NCBI GenBank assembly: GCA_963739515.1 | Contig: CAVUAO010000003.1 | Coordinates: forward strand, 62,001 to 126,000 | Reading direction: 5' to 3' | Length of the DNA: 64,000 nucleotides | Source of the DNA: JBFYTX01 sp963739515 | Lineage (GTDB): Bacteria; Chloroflexota; Dehalococcoidia; Dehalococcoidales; RBG-16-60-22 | Shown here: positions 16,533 to 24,889 of the stretch, piece after piece | Layout: each line of letters opens with the position of its first letter | How positions within the stretch are numbered: the first letter of the stretch is position 1 | Position numbers and translations under genes: made by a program | Notes under the pieces: model-generated | What the model was told of the DNA's origin: nothing | What the model saw: only the letters and a program-made list of their open reading frames with translations | Database searches by the model: none

Positions 16533-18230
16533 CTAAGAGTCGATTGACGCTTTCAGCTTCCCTGCTATCTCGCTCAGCGGCACGATTTCAGACTCTTTTT
16601 TAGAACGCAGCTTAAATTCCACGCTGTTTTTCTCCAAAGTGCGCGGGCTGACGGTCAAACGGAACGGTATGCCCAGCAAATCGGCATCGTTGAACTGTAC
16701 GCCCGGCGACTCCTGCCTATCGTCGAAAAGCACCTGAAGCCCGGCCGCTTCGAGGTCTTGATAGAGCTTTTCGGCAACTTCAGCCACCTTTGAGCCTTCC
16801 CGGTACAGCGCGCAGAGATAGACATGATAGGGAGCAACCGACAACGGCCAGATGATGCCTTTGTCATCGTGGTTACGCTCGATGACGGCGGCGAGCAGCC
16901 GGCTCAATCCCAGGCCATAACAGCCCATGACGATGGAGTGAGACCCACCCTTTTCATCAAGATAAGAAGCGCCAAACTTACTGCTATAAGTTGTCCCCAG
17001 TTTGAAGATATGCCCCACCTCGATACCGTGGGTGGAAGCCAGCTTCCCGCCGCATTTCAGGCACCTATCACCGGGGCGGGCGGCGGCGATATCCGCCACG
17101 ACATCCGCCTTAAAATCGCGCGGGTAATTAACGTTTTTCAGGTGGACAAACAGCTTGTTGCCGCCGGCCACGAAATTAACGCCCGACGTCACCGAATCGT
17201 CAGCGACAACCCTAAAGCCTTTAAGCCCTACCGGAGAGGCCGCGCCAGCCACGAGCCCGGCGGCGATAACCTCAGCCTCAGCAGCCATACGGAGGTCGGC
17301 AGCGCGCAACTGGTTCTTGAGCTTGACCTCATTAACCGCGAGGTCACCGCGGATAACCACAAAGACCAGGGCGCCGTCGGCGATATAAAAGACGGCTTTA
17401 AGGGTACGGCTGGCCGGGACTTGCAGAAAGTCGGCCACCTCCTCGATAGTGCCCGCGCCGGGCGTCGCGACCTCCGCCACGGGCAGCGGTTGACCGCCAT
17501 CGAATTTCTCCTTAACGCTCACCGCTTTTTCGGCGTTGGCGGCGTAATGACAAGCCGGACAATAGATAATCTCATCCTCGCCGGTTTCCGCCACAGCCAT
17601 AAACTCACGGGAGTCCTTGCCGCCGATAGCCCCGCTATCCGCCTCGACGAGCATTACCGGCAGACCACAGCGGTCGTAAATGTTCCGGTAGGCCTCGACC
17701 ATTTTTTGATAACTTATGTCCAGTCCGGCTTCATCGACGTCAAAGCTATAAAGGTCTTTCATGGCGAACTCGCGCACGCGGATAAGCCCGCCGCGGGGCC
17801 GCGGCTCGTCACGGAACTTGGTCTGAATCTGGTAAAGCAGCAGGGGCAAATCACGGTAGCTGCGGACATAGCGGGCGACCAAAGAGGTAATTACCTCCTC
17901 GTGGGTGGGGCCCAGAGTCAACTTGCGCTCGCGGCGGTCGAAGAGGTGAAAAAGGACATCGCTCATGCTCTTATCGCGCCCGGAAATCTGCCAGAGCTCG
18001 TCGGGCTGGAGCACCGGCAGATGCACTTCCTGTCCGCCGGCTTGATCCATCTCGTCGCGGATGATATCCTCAATCTTTTTCAGCGCCCGCCAGCCCAGCG
18101 GCAGGAAAGAGTAAATTCCGGCCGCGAGCTGGTTAATCATGCCGGCCCTGACGAGCAGTTGATGGCTGACGGTATCCGCCTCGGCGGGCACCTCCCTCAG
18201 GGTTTTACCGAACAAATTTGAAACGCGCAC
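16533..18230 (-). CDS. proS: Prolyl-tRNA synthetase, bacterial type
   Basis: Charges tRNA-Pro. GTG start at 18230 chosen because GAGGAGTCGAGC precedes it and the protein then begins RVSNLFGKTLREVPAEA as in the family; 565 residues. Class II motif 1 about 60-80, motif 2 TKFRDEPRPRGGLIRVREF, editing (INS) domain about 225-390, motif 3 MGCYGLGLSRLLAAV, anticodon domain about 465-565. The bacterial architecture with editing insert is intact. It lies 20 bases after the end of the exported protein gene, probably one transcript. Confidence 0.95.
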   Translation of the reverse strand: MRVSNLFGKTLREVPAEADTVSHQLLVRAGMINQLAAGIYSFLPLGWRALKKIEDIIRDEMDQAGGQEVHLPVLQPDELWQISGRDKSMSDVLFHLFDRRERKLTLGPTHEEVITSLVARYVRSYRDLPLLLYQIQTKFRDEPRPRGGLIRVREFAMKDLYSFDVDEAGLDISYQKMVEAYRNIYDRCGLPVMLVEADSGAIGGKDSREFMAVAETGEDEIIYCPACHYAANAEKAVSVKEKFDGGQPLPVAEVATPGAGTIEEVADFLQVPASRTLKAVFYIADGALVFVVIRGDLAVNEVKLKNQLRAADLRMAAEAEVIAAGLVAGAASPVGLKGFRVVADDSVTSGVNFVAGGNKLFVHLKNVNYPRDFKADVVADIAAARPGDRCLKCGGKLASTHGIEVGHIFKLGTTYSSKFGASYLDEKGGSHSIVMGCYGLGLSRLLAAVIERNHDDKGIIWPLSVAPYHVYLCALYREGSKVAEVAEKLYQDLEAAGLQVLFDDRQESPGVQFNDADLLGIPFRLTVSPRTLEKNSVEFKLRSKKESEIVPLSEIAGKLKASIDS

Positions 18231-18249
18231 GCTCGACTCCTCAAAGGTA

Positions 18250-19055
18250 TTATTGCAGCACCGACGCCAGACTAGCAATCTCCGCCTTGATATCATTCAA
18301 GGTGTTTTCCTGTTCAAGACGCAGCGCAGTGAGTTTATCGAAGACGGCCGGGTCACTCGTATTATTGGCTTCGTCGTTAAGGTTATTCCGGAAACCCACC
18401 CTGGTATTATACTCCTTAACAAGGTCATTATAGCTCTTGAGGTCGGCGGGGCTAGCGAAGGACCAGCCGCGATAGTATAGCGGATTCTGGCTCGCGGTGA
18501 CGGTAAAGCCGCCGGTAGTCTCCAGCGCCAGGTACTGCCCGGGGCCAACCTCGGCGAGGACCCAGGCGTGGTTGGACTGGAGGATATCGGTTATCGGATT
18601 GTCTTTGTTGCCCACGACGACGACCGAGGAAACGCCGGCGGCTTTGAGCATATTCCAGACTTCCGCCGCCATATCCGAGCAGACGAACAGGTCGAAGCTG
18701 CTATAGAAGTGGGTGTCATGGTAATAACTAACGATCTTGGCCGCGGTCTCCGCGGGCGTGGCGCCGATAAGACTATTCTGGTCCTTGAGGTCGGCGATCT
18801 GGCTTTCATAATAGGCGATGTTTATCGTCTTTGGCTCTTGATGGCGGCTTTATCGGCATCAACCTGGCTGTTAAGACCGGAGATGGTAGTTTGAGCCTGG
18901 GTGAGCTGCGACTGGGCATCCGTTAGCTGAGACTTGAGCTGGTCGTAACTGTCCCTGCCTGCGGGAGATCGCCGCTAGCTCTCGGCAGCCGGTGAACGAT
19001 GACCGAGCAGTAACAAAACAACCGCAATTAAACTACAAGGTGATTTTTTTCTAAC
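18250..19055 (-). CDS. Exported coiled-coil protein of unknown function, frameshifted
   Basis: Pieces read on the minus strand: a hydrophobic leader (SLIAVVLLLLG, about 19000-19030), a coiled coil (YDQLKSQLTDAQSQLTQAQT, TISGLNSQVDADKAAIKSQ), then YYESQIADLKDQN, TPAETAAKIVSYYHDTHFYS and a globular end MAAEVWNMLKAAGVSSVVVV...NHAWVLAEVGPGQYLALE. The HAW/ALE segment resembles transglutaminase-like folds but a full triad cannot be confirmed. Frames change near 18835 and 18975, so the start is uncertain. It precedes proS on the same strand. Confidence 0.5.
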
Positions 19056-19086
19056 AAGACTCTTTATCTCTATATCATACCTCTAT

Positions 19087-20171
19087 CTATATCCCCTCCA
19101 CCTCTCTCATCAGCGCGGTGAGAAAGTCTTTTTCCTCCACCACCGCCACCTTTTCCCCCTTCTTAAAGATAACGCCTTTGCCTTTGCCGCAGGCGATGCC
19201 GACATCGGCGTCTTTAGCCTCGCCGGGGCCGTTGACCACGCAGCCCATCACCGCCACTTTAATGGGCTTATCGATTTTCAAGAGCCTTTTTTCGACCTCT
19301 TGCGCCAATTTTACCACGTCCGCCTCGGCGCGACCACAGGTGGGGCAGCTAACGAGGACAGGACCGCGCCGGCGCAGGTCGAGGCTTTTTAGTATTTCGT
19401 AGGCGGCGACGACCTCTTCTTTAGGCGGGGCGGTTAAAGAGACGCGAATGGTATCGCCGATTCCCAGCCAGAGCAGCGTGCCGATACCCACGGCGCTGCG
19501 GATAACGCCCGTCCGGGGCGTGCCGGCCTCGGTGATGCCGATGTGCAGGGGATAAGGAATTTTAGTAGCGATATCCTGATAGGCGGCGATGGTAGTGGGG
19601 ACATCAAAAGCCTTGAGCGAGACTTTGATAAGGTCGAAATCGAGGCTTTCCAGGAGTCGCACCTGTTCTAAAGCCGCTGCGACCATTCTGTCGGCGATGC
19701 CTAGTTTTTTACCGGAGTTTTCGGCAATCCCGACTGCGCTGAAGCTACGGCGGGCAAGCTCCCGGCATTCACCCCGATGCGGATAGGCACTCCCCTCTCT
19801 TTAGCCGCCAGCGCCACCTTTTTGACTTTAGCCGCCTCCCCGATGTTCCCCGGGTTAAGGCGGAGGCCGTCGACGCCGGCCTTCAAAGCCGCCAGAGCCA
19901 GGCGATAATCGAAATGAATATCCGCGACCAGGGGGATGTTAATGCGTTTCTTTATGTCAACCAAAGCTAGGGCGGCCTCAGCGTCAGGGACGGCAACGCG
20001 GACAATTTCACAGCCGATTTCCTCAAGCTGTTTTACCTGGCGGACGGTAGCCCGCACATCGCGGGTATCGGTCTTGGTCATCGACTGCACGACGACAGGC
20101 GCACCCCCGCCGACGGTAACGCTGCCGATTTTAATGGCTTTACTGACACGTCTGGGATTAATGATTTTCAA
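19087..20171 (-). CDS. ispG: 4-Hydroxy-3-methylbut-2-enyl diphosphate synthase, frameshifted
   Basis: MEP-pathway iron-sulfur enzyme making HMBPP. N-terminal barrel: VTVGGGAPVVVQSMTKTDT, VADIHFDYRLALAAL, LRLNPGNIG, RIGVNAGSLP. C-terminal cluster domain with ligands CPTCGR and VMGCVVNGPGEAKDAD. The frame changes once between about 19700 and 19750. At this point the sequence between GVNAGSLP and MVAAALEQ contains extra residues and DNA resembling the dispersed repeat near 22518-22553 (CGCTGAAGCTACGGCGGGCA), so a repeat fragment may have inserted in frame. Part of ispG-rseP-dxr. Confidence 0.9.
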
Positions 20172-20257
20172 CCTACCCCCTGTGTCCCCCTCCCTTTGTA
20201 AGGGAGGGGGATGATTAATTAAAAGAGGGACTTCGTCCCTCTTAGACGCCCTTTTAT
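20172..20257. repeat. Dispersed palindromic repeat copy
   Basis: CCCCCTCCCTTTGTAAGGGAGGGGG hairpin region (about 20189-20213), spacer, AAGAGGGACTTCGTCCCTCTT, then the constant tail TTAGACGCCC. It lies between rseP and ispG, 3' of rseP. Confidence 0.7.
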
Positions 20258-21312
20258 GGTATCAGGCTCCCACCGGTCGCCCAGCGGGCGATATCCTGGT
20301 ACGTAATCAGGACCAGCACCGCCAGCAGGACGAAAAAGCCGATAGAATGGATAATGCCCTCGACCCTCGGGGAGATACGTTTGCCCCGCCTCGCCCACTC
20401 AATCAGGACAAAGAGAATCCGGCCGCCGTCGATGGCGGGGAAGGGAATAATCTGGGTAATGGCGATGGCGATGCTGATGAAGGCCGTAAGCTCCAGCACC
20501 GGGCTGACCCCGGCCCGGGCGACCTCCCCGGTAACCTGCACGATGCCTACGGGACCGGTCGGCACGAAAGGCACCGTACCGATGATTATACCGATAATGC
20601 CGTTCTTGTAAAGGACCAGCGTATCGATGCACTCCCCCACCCCGGCGGGTATCGCCCGCCAGAATGGCAGGCTTTCACTAACGATAGTGGAATTGTCGAC
20701 GGCATAATGGATACCGAGAGCCCCTTCTTCGGGCGGCGGCTTCCAGCGCGGCACGATTCTCAACGTTTCGGTGGTGGCATCGGCGTGGGTAATGGTGATT
20801 TCCATTGCCGCGCCCAGGTGAAGCTGAACATCCCGGGCGAGGTCGCCGCCGCTCCTTACCGGCCGGCCGTCAGCACTGACGATAGTATCGCCGGCAATAA
20901 TGCCGGCCATGGCCGCGGGTGAACCCGGGGCAACCTGGTCGACCACTACCTGTCCATCAACAATATCGTGGGGAACCATGAAAGCCACGGACATAAGCAC
21001 GAGGGGCAACAGCAGACTCATGATAATACCGCCGGACAGGACCAGCAGGCGGACGCCGTAGCCCCGGCTGGCCAAACCCTTCGGCACGGCGGGGTCGATT
21101 TCCCCGGTGATTTTGTTAAAACCGCCGAAGGGTATCCAGTTAATGGAGTATATCGTTCCCCGCCACTTTTTCCCGTAAATGCGCGGCGGGAAGCCGACAC
21201 CGAACTCTTCCACCGGCACGCCGGTAGCCTTGGCGGCGAGGAAGTGCCCCAGCTCGTGGATAATGATGAGGAAAGAAAGGACAACTACGCCGACGACGAT
21301 GGTCCAAATCAT
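20254..21312 (-). CDS. rseP: RseP-like site-2 protease with PDZ domain
   Basis: Intramembrane zinc metalloprotease (M50B). Start at ATG 21312 (MIWTIVVGVVVLSFL), overlapping the dxr stop by ATGA; 352 residues. HELGH (about residues 18-22) in the first helix supplies two zinc ligands, and NxxPxxxxDGG-like IIPFPAIDGGRILF near 290-303 the third. One PDZ domain about 115-190 (VAPGSPAAMAGIIAGDTIVS), where E. coli RseP has two. Likely role: regulated cleavage of membrane proteins such as anti-sigma factors. Confidence 0.92.
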   Translation of the reverse strand: MIWTIVVGVVVLSFLIIIHELGHFLAAKATGVPVEEFGVGFPPRIYGKKWRGTIYSINWIPFGGFNKITGEIDPAVPKGLASRGYGVRLLVLSGGIIMSLLLPLVLMSVAFMVPHDIVDGQVVVDQVAPGSPAAMAGIIAGDTIVSADGRPVRSGGDLARDVQLHLGAAMEITITHADATTETLRIVPRWKPPPEEGALGIHYAVDNSTIVSESLPFWRAIPAGVGECIDTLVLYKNGIIGIIIGTVPFVPTGPVGIVQVTGEVARAGVSPVLELTAFISIAIAITQIIPFPAIDGGRILFVLIEWARRGKRISPRVEGIIHSIGFFVLLAVLVLITYQDIARWATGGSLIP

Positions 21313-22448
21313 TGACCGCCCCCCATCGCCAGCGCGAGGACCTTTTCCCGCGCCCACTTCCCGGCTTCAACAATATCATCGAGAGAGGGGCGCGATTTGA
21401 TGACGTGTTTTTCCAGCGCCTGACCGATAAGACGCGGGATATCGACGAATTGAATCCGCGCCGCGAGAAAAAGCTCGACGGCCGCTTCATCGGCGGCGCA
21501 GAGCGCCGCCGGCATCGAACCGCCTTCCCGGCCGGCCTCGATAGCCAGGCGGAGGCAGGGAAATTTGTCCATATCCGGCGGCTCAAAAGTGAGGTCGGCG
21601 AATTTATCCCAATCAAGACGGGGCACTACAGCACTATCGAGGCGGTCGGGAAAAGTCAGCGCGTACTGAATCGGCAGGCGCATGTCCGGGCAGCTTAACT
21701 GCGCCTTGACCGAGCCATCCACGAACTCAACCATAGAATGTACGATGCTCTGCGGGTGGACCAGCACCATAACGTTATCGATAGTCATATTAAAAAGCCA
21801 GCGGGCTTCGATAACCTCCAGGCCTTTGTTCATCAGCGTGGCCGAATCGATGGTGACCTTACGACCCATCCGCCACGAAGGGTGTTTCAGAGCCTGGGCC
21901 ACGGTTATCCCGGACATCCGCTTCCGGGTATATTCGCGAAAAGGGCCACCCGAGGCCGTGAGGATGATGCGGCGGGGGGGCTGTTTTTCCCCGTTGAGAC
22001 ACTGAAAGATGGCACTGTGCTCGCTATCGACGGGCATGATACGGGCGCCGCTTTTTTTGGCGGCGGCGGTAATTATCTCGCCGGCAGCCACCAGCGACTC
22101 CTTATTGGCGAGGGCGATAGTCTTGCCGGCTTTGACCGCCGCCAGGGTCGCGCCGAGGCCCGCCGTACCCGATGTAGCGATAACGACGATGTCGACTTCG
22201 GGATGAGAGGCAATTTCCTCAAGGGTGAGAATCTCGCATCCCGCCGGTTTATCTCTGGTAGTTGCCGTGTAGCTGACGAACCCCGGCTGGAACTCCCCGA
22301 TTTGTTCCCTGAATAAGTCGAGGTTTTTGCCGGCGGCGAGCCCGACCACCCGGAAATACCCGGGCAGGGCGCGAACGACTTCCAGCGTCTGCCGGCCGAT
22401 GGAACCGGTCGAGCCCAGGACCACGAGGCGTTTGACCTTCGGTACCAT
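21309..22448 (-). CDS. dxr: 1-Deoxy-D-xylulose 5-phosphate reductoisomerase
   Basis: Second step of the MEP isoprenoid pathway; NADPH and metal dependent. 379 residues. NADPH site VVLGSTGSIGRQTLEVV at the N-terminus, ALANKESLVAAG, metal site MPVDSEHSAIFQCL, substrate loop LTASGGPFR, HPSWRMGRKVTIDSATLMNK, and HPQSIVHSMVEFVDGS. Complete and uninterrupted. It feeds the same pathway as ispG two genes downstream; rseP sits between with ATGA coupling. Confidence 0.96.
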   Translation of the reverse strand: MVPKVKRLVVLGSTGSIGRQTLEVVRALPGYFRVVGLAAGKNLDLFREQIGEFQPGFVSYTATTRDKPAGCEILTLEEIASHPEVDIVVIATSGTAGLGATLAAVKAGKTIALANKESLVAAGEIITAAAKKSGARIMPVDSEHSAIFQCLNGEKQPPRRIILTASGGPFREYTRKRMSGITVAQALKHPSWRMGRKVTIDSATLMNKGLEVIEARWLFNMTIDNVMVLVHPQSIVHSMVEFVDGSVKAQLSCPDMRLPIQYALTFPDRLDSAVVPRLDWDKFADLTFEPPDMDKFPCLRLAIEAGREGGSMPAALCAADEAAVELFLAARIQFVDIPRLIGQALEKHVIKSRPSLDDIVEAGKWAREKVLALAMGGGQ

Positions 22449-22495
22449 ATCTATATCTTACAACAAATAGGGACTCGAAGCTAGAAATGGCTTGA

Positions 22496-22663
22496 CCTCA
22501 CCCCCTTAATCCCCCTGCCTACGCTAAAGCTACGGCAGGCAAGCCTCTCCTAGGGGGAAGATAAAAAGAGGGGCTGACGCCCCTCTTAGACGCCCCCAGC
22601 GGGAAAAGAGCAAATACCAGAAAAAAGGTAAATAAAAAAGGGGGCGACACCCCCCTTTTCGTT
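22496..22663. repeat. Dispersed palindromic repeat plus terminator
   Basis: CTCACCCCCTTAATCCCCC start, insert CGCTAAAGCTACGGCAGGCA, AAGAGGGG-ctgac-GCCCCTCTT and tail AGACGCCCCC (to about 22600). A separate hairpin AAAAGGGGG-CGACA-CCCCCCTTTT at about 22636-22660 ends the minus-strand selenoprotein gene. Confidence 0.7.
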
Positions 22664-22685
22664 GCGTCTTAACTGAAAGCGATTC

Positions 22686-23207
22686 TTATATCACAATTTC
22701 GGATTTTTTATTCTCGCTGCCGCGCAGGAACATGATGGTCACGATACTGCCGGGCTTAATACCCAGGAGCGCTTTTTGCAGGTCGTCGGCGTTAGAGACG
22801 CGCCACATATTGAACTGAGTAATGATGTCACCCGCACTTAAGCCTGCTTTCTCCCCCAGCGAACCGGGCGCCACTTCGCCGACGACGGCGCCGAACACCG
22901 GAATCGCTCCCTGCTTCTGCGCGACTTTATCGGCGTCAGCTATTTTCAATCCGAAACGCGTAGGCTTACCGCCGTCGCCGCCAGCCAGCAATTCCTGCAG
23001 TCTCGGCCGGTCAAAGCCGACTACAACTTGCCCGTCAATAACGATTACGGGCACACCCATCTGGCCGGTTAATTCCACCATCTCTTCCGCAGCCTCACGA
23101 TTCCGGGAGACGTCAAATTCGGTGTACTTAACACCCAACCCGTCAAGAAAGCTCTTGACCTGATAACAATAGCCTCAGGTAGGGGTGGTGTAAACTTTAA
23201 CGTCCAT
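22686..23207 (-). CDS. Predicted selenocysteine glutaredoxin fused to a PDZ domain
   Basis: Read through one TGA (23177-23175) the gene starts at ATG 23207 (GGAGGTAGCGAAG upstream) as MDVKVYTTPT-U-GYCYQVK, giving 173 residues. Residues 1-80 are a glutaredoxin-like fold with U11-G-Y-C14 in place of CxxC and the cis-Pro loop GVPVIVIDG. Residues about 90-173 form a PDZ domain (GAVVGEVAPGSLGEKAGLSA, GDIITQFNMWRVSNADDL). A start after the TGA would destroy the thioredoxin fold. A hairpin fits a bacterial SECIS. Likely a thiol/selenol reductase; the PDZ may bind a target C-terminus. Confidence 0.82.
23142..23177 (-). promoter_or_regulatory. UGA codon and predicted bacterial SECIS hairpin
   Basis: After TGA (23177-23175) come 15 bases, then GTCAAGA-GCTT-TCTTGAC (23159-23142): a perfect 7-base stem with a 4-base loop whose first base is G. 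The loop starts 22 bases after UGA, within the known 16-37 range. Confidence 0.75.
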
Positions 23208-23225
23208 CTTCGCTACCTCCCGAAA

Positions 23226-23501
23226 TCAGGACTCGCTGTCTTTATCGATTTCCACGTCGGTCATCCTGGGAAGTTCAAGCGGATTGCTCTTGCGCTTCAT
23301 CGGGTTCATATCGGGAAAGGCGTTAAAAAACTCTTTAATCTCACCACAATTCTTGCAGGTGCCCATGCTCTTCGGACCGTTGGCAACTTCAATCACCCAG
23401 TAATGGTGACATTGTTTTTCCGGCTGTTCTACCGGCTGTTCGACCGGCTGTTTTTCTTCGGCCAGTTTTTCTTCTGTCTTTACCCTAACTCTCTGTTTCA
23501 T
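23226..23501 (-). CDS. Small zinc-ribbon-like protein
   Basis: 91 residues from ATG 23501 (GGAGG at 10 bases). N-terminal charged repeat EKQPVEQPVEQPEKQ, then CHHYWVIEVANGPKSMGTCK and NCGEIKEFFNAFPD: one Cys, a His pair and CxxC form a plausible metal site. Proteins with this C-H-H...GTCKNCG pattern are common small hypotheticals in Chloroflexota. Function unknown. It directly precedes the selenoglutaredoxin gene by 18 bases and shares its promoter. Confidence 0.7.
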   Translation of the reverse strand: MKQRVRVKTEEKLAEEKQPVEQPVEQPEKQCHHYWVIEVANGPKSMGTCKNCGEIKEFFNAFPDMNPMKRKSNPLELPRMTDVEIDKDSES

Positions 23502-23570
23502 CACACCCATCCTCCATTAATAACATTGTAATTCAGCTTGTGTCCACGGTATGCGACTTTTATCCCATAT

Positions 23571-23602
23571 ATAATACCGGAGAATTATGAAGAAATTATG
23601 AA
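23571..23602 (-). promoter_or_regulatory. Direct-repeat activator site and -10 before the selenoglutaredoxin operon
   Basis: On the minus strand TTCATAA-N4-TTCATAA (starts at 23602 and 23591, 11-base period), then 8 bases and TATTAT (23576-23571). There is no -35 consensus: the repeat occupies it, as in OmpR/PhoB-activated promoters. The RR at 24890-25591 is one candidate regulator. Confidence 0.55.
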
Positions 23603-23672
23603 GGTAAACGAAGCTAAATCGAGGAACTAAAGATGATTAAAGAAAAGGCCTTGAAAACAGGAAAATACGTCC

Positions 23673-23885
23673 TCAGGGCTGGTCTTCTTCAATGACGATC
23701 TCGTAGGGACAGCTGATAGCCCCGCTGGGGCACACCAGCTCGCACAATGTGCACCAGCCGCACTTATCCGCTTCCCGCAACTTAACGGTATTTCCCTCTA
23801 AAACCAAGGCGCCGCAGGTGCAGATATCCACACAGAGGCCGCAACCCTGGCATTTTTCTTCTTCGATTACCGGCAGTTCTTTCAT
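23673..23885 (-). CDS. 2[4Fe-4S] ferredoxin
   Basis: 70 residues. First cluster motif CQGCGLCVDICTCG, second CGWCTLCELVCPSGAISCP: both have CxxCxxCxxxC cores with extra cysteines. The opening MKELPVIEEEKC and acidic tail IVIEEDQP are typical of small soluble electron carriers. No oxidoreductase partner is adjacent. Convergent with nothing; it precedes the Crp-type regulator's end by 67 bases on the same strand. Confidence 0.9.
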   Translation of the reverse strand: MKELPVIEEEKCQGCGLCVDICTCGALVLEGNTVKLREADKCGWCTLCELVCPSGAISCPYEIVIEEDQP

Positions 23886-23952
23886 ATCAAAATCACTCTG
23901 ACTTATCTTATTTTCACGTGTATCTCAGCGATTGTCTGCGACATTTCTCTCA

Positions 23953-24621
23953 CTACATAACGCCGGCCGCTTCTTTGAGTGCCCGCGCGTCGGCGATAAT
24001 GATGCGGTTCCTCTCCATCCTGATAGTCCCCTCGCTTTCCAGGTTCTTGAGCGACCGCCCCACCATCTCACGGGCGGTACCGATCATCGCCGCCATTTCC
24101 TGCTGAGTAAGTCGCGGTCCCTCGCCGACCTTGTGGTCGGCGTACTCGAGCAGCATCTTGGCGACCCGGCTGGTCACGTGCCGGAAGGAAAAATCCTCGA
24201 CGAGCGCCACCAGCTCCTGCACTCTCAGCGACAGTACCTGAATGACATTCACGGCTACCTTCGGATGCTCTTTAATAATTGTCTCCAGGTCCTTCTTCTT
24301 AATGCCATTGAGCACCAGCGGACCCATAGCCTCCGCACTGACCAGGTTGACGCCACCGCTTAAAACGGGGACATCGTTGAAAGACTCGCCGGGGCGGATA
24401 ATGCGGAAAATCTGCTCCTTGCCATCGGCGGAGGTCTTAAAGACCTTGACGACGCCGGAAAAAACGAAATAGAGAACGTCGGAAGGCTCGCCTTCAAAAG
24501 TCAACGTTTCACCCCGCTCGGCTTTCTTTTCGAAGACGTATCTCTTCATAGAATTGAGTACCGCTTCGTCCAGCCCGGCAAAGTACGGCAGCTTCTTTAA
24601 AAAATCGACCTGGACAGCCAT
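23953..24621 (-). CDS. Crp/Fnr family transcription regulator
   Basis: 222 residues: cyclic-nucleotide-binding-like jelly roll about 1-125 (FAGLDEAVLNSMKRYVFEKK, GETLTFEGEPSDVLYFVFSG, IRPGESFNDVPVLSGG), dimer helix about 126-150 and winged helix about 155-215 with recognition motif LTQQEMAAMIGTAREMVGRS. There are no N-terminal cysteines of an Fnr iron-sulfur site, so the ligand is not evident. It has its own promoter at 24658-24686. Confidence 0.92.
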   Translation of the reverse strand: MAVQVDFLKKLPYFAGLDEAVLNSMKRYVFEKKAERGETLTFEGEPSDVLYFVFSGVVKVFKTSADGKEQIFRIIRPGESFNDVPVLSGGVNLVSAEAMGPLVLNGIKKKDLETIIKEHPKVAVNVIQVLSLRVQELVALVEDFSFRHVTSRVAKMLLEYADHKVGEGPRLTQQEMAAMIGTAREMVGRSLKNLESEGTIRMERNRIIIADARALKEAAGVM

Positions 24622-24657
24622 ATATTTACCCTAATGCCTTTGAAAACAACTGCTAGG

Positions 24658-24686
24658 ATTATAGCAAGTCCAGGGAAATTCGGCAA
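24658..24686 (-). promoter_or_regulatory. Promoter of the Crp/Fnr-type gene
   Basis: Minus strand TTGCCG (24686-24681), 17-base spacer, TATAAT (24663-24658). Confidence 0.6.
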
Positions 24687-24754
24687 AAGGGATTGTTATT
24701 AAAATTCTTGCCGCTTATATTTTTCCGATACTCACCCCATCATGCTCATCCCCT

Positions 24755-24866
24755 ATAGCCCCCTCTCAAACAGTCTCATTGCCGGAATACGAATAATATT
24801 GTGTTTGAGAGGGGGACAATAAAAAAGAGGGGTCGTGACCCCTCTTAGACGCCCCGTTATTGGGGA
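24755..24866. repeat. Dispersed palindromic repeat copy
   Basis: CCCCCTCTCAAAC ... GTTTGAGAGGGGG arms (about 24760-24817) followed by AAGAGGGG-tcgtga-CCCCTCTT and tail AGACGCCCC. It follows the response regulator's stop. Confidence 0.7.
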
Positions 24867-24889
24867 ATAGCCCGCCGGGAGATCGGGCT

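Noticed and set aside
16824..18221. 465-codon plus-strand open frame
   Set aside because: Exact antisense shadow of proS with no recognisable protein features.
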